Shown here in pieces: positions 13,045-17,020 of a stretch of DNA of 17,020 bases (within the stretch, counting starts at the first letter, position 1; the number at the start of each line of letters is the position of its first letter). The notes under the pieces were generated by a model. It saw only the letters and a list, made by a program, of their open reading frames with translations. It ran no database searches and had not been told where the DNA came from. This DNA is from a candidate division WWE3 bacterium RIFCSPHIGHO2_01_FULL_40_23 (GTDB lineage Bacteria; Patescibacteria; WWE3; UBA101185; 2-01-FULL-41-18). The stretch is taken from contig MEUZ01000008.1 in NCBI GenBank assembly GCA_001772615.1, positions 1-17,020 of the forward strand, given 5' to 3'. The position numbers and the translations under genes are program-made.

Positions 13045-13704
13045 ATGAATCTTGAGGAATTTGTCAGAAATGCGGGGTATTTGGGCCTCTTTTTTATAGT
13101 GTTTGCGGAATCGGGGTTACTTTTTGGTTTCTTTCTGCCTGGTGACAGCCTTCTTTTCACCTCTGGCTTTCTCGCGTCTCAAGGTATTTTTGATGTTATA
13201 CCTCTATTGTCTTTACTTACTGTTGCCGCAATCAGCGGCGACTCTGTTGGATTCTGGTTTGGTAAAAGGGTAGGAAAGAGAATTTTCAACCGCGAGGATT
13301 CCTTCTTCTTTCATAAAAAGAATTTAATAGCTGCAAACAATTTTTATAAAAAGCATGGTGGCAAAACTATAATTCTTGCAAGGTTTATACCGGCTGTGAG
13401 AACATTTGCACCTATCGTTGCTGGTGCCGCAGAAATGGAATACAAATCCTTTGCGATGTATAACGTTCTTGGGGGGATTTTGTGGGTGGTTGGACTTGGT
13501 TTAGGAGGTTATTTTTTGGGTAAGTCAATCCCCGATGTTGATAAGTACTTAATCCCCATTGTAATCCTGATAGTAATTATTTCCGTTTCTCCCGGTATTA
13601 TACATGTGTTAAAAGATTCAGAGCACAGAAAAGAGATTATATTTATGTTTAAAAAGGCGTTAAATAAGGTTTTTAACAAAAACAGTCAAGGCGACGCCGA
13701 ATAA
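13045..13704 (+). CDS. DedA/SNARE-associated family membrane protein
   Basis: The 219-residue protein shows the DedA signature: an acidic N-terminal re-entrant region with E22 and LPGDSLLF (D34), GDSVGFWFGKRVG (65-77), and ARFIPAVRTFAPIVAGAAEM (112-131) with the conserved Arg and Pro residues, followed by helices near 140-160 and 168-190. DedA proteins act in membrane homeostasis; some flip undecaprenyl phosphate or phospholipids. A lipid-carrier role would fit with the DgkA-type kinase encoded nearby on the other strand. Its last 45 bases overlap the 3' end of the convergent ZIP gene. No Shine-Dalgarno site is seen. Confidence 0.9.
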   Translation: MNLEEFVRNAGYLGLFFIVFAESGLLFGFFLPGDSLLFTSGFLASQGIFDVIPLLSLLTVAAISGDSVGFWFGKRVGKRIFNREDSFFFHKKNLIAANNFYKKHGGKTIILARFIPAVRTFAPIVAGAAEMEYKSFAMYNVLGGILWVVGLGLGGYFLGKSIPDVDKYLIPIVILIVIISVSPGIIHVLKDSEHRKEIIFMFKKALNKVFNKNSQGDAE

Positions 13705-14403
13705 AAATGTGGTTGTTTGGACTAGGATATTCTTCTTTGTAGAAGATTTGTGAAGCTCGGGAATAATATCAGCACAAGCTATGTATAAGAAGCTTCCCGC
13801 AGTGAAAGCCAAAATTAAATTTGTAAAAATAGATATATAAGAGAAAAAGAAGAAAGCCAAAACCCCACCCAGAACTGAAAAAAGTGATGAAATTGAATTT
13901 AATAAAAGGGCTGTTTTTGGTTTTAAACCGTTTGTCACGCAAATTGTATAATCTGATATCTCTTGAGGAACTTCATGAGATGCGACGGCAATTGAGGTCA
14001 CAAAACCGACAGGAATGGAGGTTAGGAAAGCCGCGGCTATGGCTATACCATCTAAAAAATTATGGATACTATCGCCAACAAGAATTAAATAAGCAGATGG
14101 TTTTAGCTCATGGACGTCAAAATGGTGATGGTGAAATACAAGAATAAACCTCTCCATGAAAAACATAAAAAGGATGCCTATAAATAAAGGCATCACTATA
14201 TCATCAGGCTTGATCGAAACTTCAATAGCTTCCGGGAGAATATCAAGAATTGAGGTTGATAATAAAACGCCTGCGGCAAAGCTGACCAATTTAAGCATTA
14301 AACTTTCCGACCACTTATTCCCGGTGGAAATAATCAAGCTTCCTATAAGAGAGAGAAATCCGCTTCCCAATGTTAGTAAAATAATGGATATTAAACTTCC
14401 CAC
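13660..14403 (-). CDS. ZIP-family metal transporter
   Basis: The 247-residue protein has about eight membrane segments and the ZIP metal path: GDSIHNFLDG (110-119; H114, N115, D118) in helix 4 and ASHEVPQEISDY (141-152; H143, E144, E148) in helix 5. A His-rich loop, HHHHFDVHEL (91-100), lies between helices 3 and 4 as in zinc importers. It probably imports zinc or other divalent ions, relevant to the zinc M50 and PIG-L enzymes but with no direct link. The start is taken as GTG at 14403; no ribosome site is visible. It lies 19 nt after the kinase gene on the same strand and overlaps the end of DedA by 45 bases. Confidence 0.92.
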   Translation of the reverse strand: MGSLISIILLTLGSGFLSLIGSLIISTGNKWSESLMLKLVSFAAGVLLSTSILDILPEAIEVSIKPDDIVMPLFIGILFMFFMERFILVFHHHHFDVHELKPSAYLILVGDSIHNFLDGIAIAAAFLTSIPVGFVTSIAVASHEVPQEISDYTICVTNGLKPKTALLLNSISSLFSVLGGVLAFFFFSYISIFTNLILAFTAGSFLYIACADIIPELHKSSTKKNILVQTTTFLFGVALTVFVKNLI

Positions 14404-14422
14404 AAATATATGATAATTGGTT

Positions 14423-14827
14423 TTAGTAATTAAGGATAGCTAGAAGTTTTGGAAGGAACAATAATAAACCGACTATAAAACTCACAAAAGCTGCTATTAA
14501 AACAAAGGAGGCTCCGACGTCTTTAACTATCCTCACACCCTCATGGTGCTCTTTAACTAGGTGATCTGTAAGTTCCTCAACCATAGAATTAACAATTTCC
14601 ATGCACATGACAAAACCTATGGTTATAACTAAAACAACCCATTCCATGTAATTAAATTTTAGAAATAGTGCTAAAAGTATAACCAAAAGTGAAACAAGAA
14701 GATGGATACGAAAGTTCGCCTCGTTAATAAGAATATGCTTTAATCCATTGAACGCATAAAGAAAACTTCTTGCGTGTTTCTTGGGGTCATGACCCTCTAC
14801 TACGTTGTTAATTACTTCCTGATTCAT
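14423..14827 (-). CDS. DgkA-type kinase (undecaprenol or diacylglycerol kinase)
   Basis: The 134-residue protein has the DgkA layout: an amphipathic start (SFLYAFNGLKHILINEANFRIH), three membrane helices (about 42-57, 62-76, 105-127), the catalytic stretch MEIVNSMVEELTD (76-88, E77 and N80) and VKDVGASFVLIAA (101-113). In Gram-positive-like and CPR bacteria such proteins usually phosphorylate undecaprenol, recycling the lipid carrier for cell-wall and surface glycan synthesis. Its 5' end overlaps the DUF4430 gene by 20 nt and it is followed at 19 nt by the ZIP gene, so the three form one minus-strand operon. Confidence 0.9.
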   Translation of the reverse strand: MNQEVINNVVEGHDPKKHARSFLYAFNGLKHILINEANFRIHLLVSLLVILLALFLKFNYMEWVVLVITIGFVMCMEIVNSMVEELTDHLVKEHHEGVRIVKDVGASFVLIAAFVSFIVGLLLFLPKLLAILNY

Positions 14828-15251
14828 ATTTAAATAAGTAAACGCTTCCTTTTTGAAGTTCTATTTCTTTAATATTATCTTTTGTTAAAAAAGAGTCAAC
14901 ATAAAGCATCCAAGTTTTACCCATTCTGTTATTCTCTAGCCCATTTATGGAATCAAGAACTTCCCCAAAAGTGTAGTTTGTGACTTCATATTTAAGCTGA
15001 CCCTTTTCTCGGAAGTGTTCCATTAAATCGTACACACTCGCCCCACTCTCAAGCTTTGCCGAAAGAGTCGATTCATTAACACCGTCATTGATAATAAGTG
15101 AAACCCTGATCAATTTTTCTTTTTCCACTTCTTCCTCTTTCGCCTCTTTTACCACGTTAGAAGGTTTAATCATATAAACTGCAGTGATAAATAAAAGTAC
15201 TAAGACTGAAGAAAGAAGTAGAACAACAAGCTTTTTCTTTTCTTGGGACAT
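14808..15251 (-). CDS. membrane-anchored DUF4430 (transcobalamin-like) protein
   Basis: The 147-residue protein has a cytoplasmic start (MSQEKKK), one membrane anchor (8-27), a charged linker (35-47) and an outside domain. That domain matches DUF4430: RVSLIINDG, ASVYDLMEHF, NYTFGEVLDSINGLENN, then KTWMLYVDSFLTKDNIKEIELQKGSVYLFKY, whose repeated strand pattern is related to the C-terminal domain of transcobalamin and to surface-exposed adhesin-like modules. Ligand and role are unknown. It is the first gene of the operon with the DgkA-type kinase and ZIP transporter. TAATAT (15263-15258) lies 6 nt before the ATG, suggesting a leaderless mRNA. Confidence 0.78.
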   Translation of the reverse strand: MSQEKKKLVVLLLSSVLVLLFITAVYMIKPSNVVKEAKEEEVEKEKLIRVSLIINDGVNESTLSAKLESGASVYDLMEHFREKGQLKYEVTNYTFGEVLDSINGLENNRMGKTWMLYVDSFLTKDNIKEIELQKGSVYLFKYESGSN

Positions 15252-15257
15252 GGATAG

Positions 15258-15278
15258 ATATTACAACGGGTGTATAAT
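15258..15278. promoter_or_regulatory. -10 boxes for tRNA-Arg and the DUF4430 operon
   Basis: Plus strand: a perfect TATAAT at 15273-15278, 25 nt before the mature tRNA-Arg, is the likely tRNA promoter; no good -35 is seen. Minus strand: TAATAT (15263-15258) sits 6 nt before the DUF4430 start codon. Confidence 0.5.
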
Positions 15279-15303
15279 ATTAGCAATAAAGTTTGTAGTG
15301 TGT

Positions 15304-15380
15304 GCGTCCTTAGCTCAACGGATTAGAGCACTTCGCTTCGGACGAAGGGGTTAGGGGTTCAAATCCTCTAGGACGCGCCA
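15304..15380 (+). tRNA. tRNA-Arg (anticodon UCG)
   Basis: Full cloverleaf: acceptor GCGTCCT/AGGACGC, D stem GCTC/GAGC, anticodon stem CTTCG/CGAAG with loop CTTCGGA (anticodon TCG, reads CGA and, by wobble, CGG), T stem AGGGG/CCTCT with one G-U pair, discriminator G and encoded CCA. Its last 21 bases recur at 15485-15505. Confidence 0.95.
15360..15380 (+). repeat. 21-bp direct repeat in the tRNA-Arg 3' end (copy 1, att-like)
   Basis: The T-loop/acceptor end of tRNA-Arg including CCA is identical to 15485-15505. Duplicated tRNA 3' ends commonly mark integrase attachment sites, but only 104 bp separate the copies and no integrase is nearby. Confidence 0.9.
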
Positions 15381-15414
15381 TGAGAATGCAATGAGATTAA
15401 AGATTTGAATGCCG

Positions 15415-15485
15415 GACCCGCCTCTCAAGCGAAGCGGGAGGGCGGGGAGGCGGGGTCGCGACCGAGCGAAGCGAGAGTTGTGACC
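15415..15485 (+). repeat. GC-rich structured spacer with two competing hairpins
   Basis: This stretch is far richer in G and C than its surroundings. Stem 1 pairs gacccgcctc (15415-15424) with gaggcggggtc (15447-15457), one base bulged. Stem 2 pairs ggtcgcgac (15454-15462) with gttgtgacc (15477-15485) using two G-U pairs. The motif agcgaagcg occurs in both loops (15428 and 15466). The stems overlap at 15454-15457, so they exclude each other. It looks like a dispersed palindromic element. Confidence 0.5.
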
Positions 15486-15505
15486 AAATCCTCTAGGACG
15501 CGCCA
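15485..15505 (+). repeat. 21-bp direct repeat of the tRNA-Arg 3' end (copy 2)
   Basis: Exact copy of 15360-15380, not preceded by any tRNA-like sequence, so it is a tRNA fragment rather than a second gene. Confidence 0.9.
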
Positions 15506-15547
15506 AGGAATTGCTTGCGGATTGTAAGGCTTCACTATTTATTTAAC

Positions 15548-15556
15548 TGTGATAAA
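15548..15556 (+). promoter_or_regulatory. extended -10 box of the SppA gene
   Basis: TG-T-GATAAA at 15548-15556 ends 8 nt before the ATG. No Shine-Dalgarno site lies between, so the mRNA may be leaderless or nearly so. Confidence 0.4.
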
Positions 15557-15564
15557 CTGAAAAA

Positions 15565-16656
15565 ATGGACGGAATTGTTGAAAATCCCAATAACTTTTAC
15601 GAAAATCAAAAACCCAAAAGCTCGATTACATCTTTTTTCTCAACTGTAATAAAAGAATCCATTAAATGGTTTTTCAAAGGCCTTGGAAACTGTGTATCAA
15701 TGGTTGTTGGTTATTTTATGATCTTTTTATTAATAATAGCTTCCATATCGCTCCTTTCCCAAGGTTCCTCAAAAACCTCTGAATTTGACGGCTTGGGTCA
15801 GGAATTATACAGAGATTACGGCGGGGATGACAAAATAGCTCTCATAGAGCTTTCAGGGCTTATACTGGAAAGGGATGCTCTTTCAAACCCAATATCGGGA
15901 ACAAGGGATACTATAACACCTGACAAAGTAGAGAAGTCTTTAAATAGAGCACGGGATGACAGTAACGTTAAAGCTGTAATTTTAATGGTTTCATCTCCAG
16001 GGGGATCCCCCGTGGCCTCGGATAGAATTTACGAAGTAATACAAGACTTTAGGAAAAATTATAAAATTCCTGTGGTTGTTTTAATGGGAGATGTTGCTGC
16101 ATCAGGTGGTTATTATATAAGCGCCCCGGCTGATTATATTTTTGCCAATCCTTCAACAATAACAGGTTCCATAGGGGTTATACTTGAGTCATATAATCTT
16201 TCCTCCTTATATGAAAAAATAGGTGTAAAAAAGGAAACCTTTAAAGCTGGTAAATACAAAGATATTTTGTCAGACTCAAGAGAAATTACGCCTGAAGAAA
16301 GAATAATGATAAATGATCTTATGCAGGACGCTTATGAAACTTTTGTATCTCGGGTAGCGGAGGGGCGCAATATACCTGTAAATACTGTTCGCAGCGTTGC
16401 CGATGGTAAAATTTATTCAGGTGTTGGAGCAAAAGAAGTAAAACTTATTGATGATACCGGCAATCTTGATAGTACACTTGCTTTTACAGCTAAAAAAGCC
16501 GGTTTAGAAAAATATAAAGTTGTTAAAATTAAAACCTCTTCAATCTTTACTGAACTTTTTACAGGCGTTTCTTACGCTTTATATAATTCAGGGTTAAACC
16601 TCGGGGTTGTGGGTATCAACCAGCCAAAATATCAAATCCTATATAAGATGCCTTAA
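15565..16656 (+). CDS. sppA: signal peptide peptidase SppA (S49 family)
   Basis: The 363-residue protein has a cytoplasmic N-terminus (1-40), one membrane anchor (about 44-66) and an S49 protease domain outside. MGDVAASGGYYISAPADYI places the nucleophile at S180. K232 in AGKYKDI is 52 residues later, the same spacing as the Ser-Lys dyad of Bacillus subtilis SppA (S147/K199). SSPGGSPVASD (153-163) and NPSTITGSIGVI (205-216) are further family blocks. It degrades leftover signal peptides in the membrane as a ring-shaped oligomer. Its length is that of the single-domain Gram-positive type rather than the doubled E. coli form. It is a lone gene downstream of tRNA-Arg. Confidence 0.95.
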   Translation: MDGIVENPNNFYENQKPKSSITSFFSTVIKESIKWFFKGLGNCVSMVVGYFMIFLLIIASISLLSQGSSKTSEFDGLGQELYRDYGGDDKIALIELSGLILERDALSNPISGTRDTITPDKVEKSLNRARDDSNVKAVILMVSSPGGSPVASDRIYEVIQDFRKNYKIPVVVLMGDVAASGGYYISAPADYIFANPSTITGSIGVILESYNLSSLYEKIGVKKETFKAGKYKDILSDSREITPEERIMINDLMQDAYETFVSRVAEGRNIPVNTVRSVADGKIYSGVGAKEVKLIDDTGNLDSTLAFTAKKAGLEKYKVVKIKTSSIFTELFTGVSYALYNSGLNLGVVGINQPKYQILYKMP

Positions 16657-16676
16657 GGGTAAACATTTAACGATAC

Positions 16677-16711
16677 GGCCTGTGAAGTAGTGCAAAGCAC
16701 ACTTTACGGCC
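16677..16711. repeat. stem-loop 1 of a tandem pair after SppA
   Basis: Fifteen pairs (ggcc, gtg, aagt, gtgc against gcac, actt, tac, ggcc) with two single-base bulges and an aaa loop. No T run follows, so it is not a standard terminator. It shares the gaagta theme with the next hairpin. Confidence 0.6.
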
Positions 16712-16742
16712 ATGAAGTAAAGCGCAAGCTCTTACTTCATGG
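16710..16742. repeat. stem-loop 2, reaching into the tRNA-Lys CCA end
   Basis: ccatgaagtaa (16710-16720) pairs perfectly with ttacttcatgg (16732-16742), and agc-gcaa-gct extends the stem past one bulged c. Read on the minus strand, the hairpin begins exactly at the CCA of tRNA-Lys, so it forms the immediate 3' trailer and may act in termination or 3' processing. Confidence 0.6.
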
Positions 16743-16814
16743 TGGGCCCGGTGAGAGTCGAACTCACAACCGTCTCCTTAAGAGGGAGCTGCTCTGCCAT
16801 TGAGCTACGGACCC
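16740..16814 (-). tRNA. tRNA-Lys (anticodon CUU)
   Basis: On the minus strand: acceptor GGGTCCG/CGGGCCC with one U-G pair, D stem GCTC/GAGC, anticodon stem with loop CTCTTAA (anticodon CTT), T stem GTGAG/CTCAC with TTCGACT loop, discriminator A and encoded CCA. The outermost anticodon-stem pair is a G-A mismatch. A GATAAA/TAAAAT stretch (16832-16825) upstream may be its -10 box. Confidence 0.95.
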
Positions 16815-16865
16815 GACTTTTTGGATTTTATCACGATACTTCTTTTCTATAAATACGATCTGCAT

Positions 16866-16871
16866 TATAAT
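16866..16871 (+). promoter_or_regulatory. -10 box of tRNA-Leu
   Basis: A perfect TATAAT ends 10 nt before the mature tRNA-Leu, so the primary transcript would have a very short 5' leader. The region 17 nt upstream (ttttct) is a poor -35. Confidence 0.55.
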
Positions 16872-16881
16872 AATGGGGTAG

Positions 16882-16971
16882 GCTAGAGTGGTGGAACAGG
16901 CATACACGCAGTCTTCAGAAGGCTGTCCGCCTAACCGGCGGATGGGGGTTCAACTCCCCCCTCTAGCACCA
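16882..16971 (+). tRNA. tRNA-Leu (anticodon CAG)
   Basis: Class II tRNA: acceptor GCTAGAG/CTCTAGC perfectly paired, anticodon stem CAGTC/GGCTG with loop TTCAGAA (anticodon CAG), long variable arm TCCGCC/GGCGGA, T stem GGGGG/CCCCC, discriminator A and encoded CCA. Transcribed away from tRNA-Lys from a 67-bp shared region. Confidence 0.95.
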
Positions 16972-17000
16972 CAACTAACTTTGTCGGAATTGACTGCTCC

Positions 17001-17020
17001 GCGCGGCGAGTACGCCGCGC
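17001..17020. repeat. perfect GC hairpin at the window edge
   Basis: gcgcggcg-agta-cgccgcgc is an 8-bp perfect stem 29 nt after tRNA-Leu. It may be a terminator stem or part of a palindromic GC-rich element; the sequence that would decide (a T run) lies outside the window. Confidence 0.5.

Noticed and set aside
13884..14413. Plus-strand open frames opposite the ZIP gene
   Set aside because: They mirror ZIP codons in another frame; the minus strand has the metal-site motifs.
15485..15505. Second tRNA-Arg gene
   Set aside because: Only the last 21 bases are present; no D arm, anticodon arm or 5' acceptor strand precedes it.
15360..15505. Integrated prophage or genomic island bounded by att sites
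   Set aside because: The copies are 104 bp apart with no integrase or cargo in between, so at most a scar or small element.

Overview
The window is an AT-rich bacterial segment with short intergenic gaps, three tRNA genes with encoded CCA, and the standard code (TGA ends the genes at 6693, 8789 and 9713). The gene set (VKOR-thioredoxin fusion, DedA, undecaprenol/diacylglycerol kinase, DUF4430 protein, small SppA, FemAB-like proteins), the many small orphan genes and the scarcity of Shine-Dalgarno sites suggest a Patescibacteria/CPR member. That placement is an inference; no phylogenetic marker is present.

Region A (1-9256) is an accessory locus. It opens with the 3' end of a gene coupled (TGATG) to a membrane M50-type metalloprotease carrying an N-terminal PqqD-like domain, then an uncatalogued 49-residue single-pass membrane protein. 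Minus-strand genes follow: a GT4-like glycosyltransferase, and further on a tight operon of a BioF2/GNAT-like acyltransferase, a FemAB-like transferase and a GT-A-like glycosyltransferase. Between them lie two tandem 25-codon genes on the plus strand. Their 87-bp 5' parts are identical and encode a very basic 19-residue leader; their six C-terminal residues differ except for a shared Tyr. Divergent from the operon run a PIG-L deacetylase and a NodU/TobZ-type carbamoyltransferase. The latter has a roughly 100-residue C-terminal extension that resembles the PqqD-like domain of the protease. A decayed NDP-sugar epimerase ends the region. I read this as a candidate new ribosomal-peptide system: leader/core precursors, two leader-recognition-like domains, a membrane protease, and sugar-tailoring enzymes (glycosyl transfer, deacetylation, acyl or aminoacyl transfer, carbamoylation). 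The alternative is a surface-glycan locus with unrelated small basic peptides.

Region B (9336-11259) is a plus-strand disulfide operon: DoxX-like membrane protein, VKOR-thioredoxin fusion and CcdA-like electron carrier. Region C (11256-13704) holds two minus-strand orphans, one with a PD-(D/E)XK-like signature, and a DedA protein. Region D (13660-15251, minus) is DUF4430 protein, DgkA-type kinase and ZIP metal transporter.

Region E (15304-17020) holds tRNA-Arg(UCG), a 21-bp duplication of its 3' end around a GC-rich structured spacer, SppA, two tandem stem-loops, and divergent tRNA-Lys(CUU) and tRNA-Leu(CAG). Several genes have a -10-like hexamer only 5-8 nt before the start codon, which suggests frequent leaderless mRNAs.
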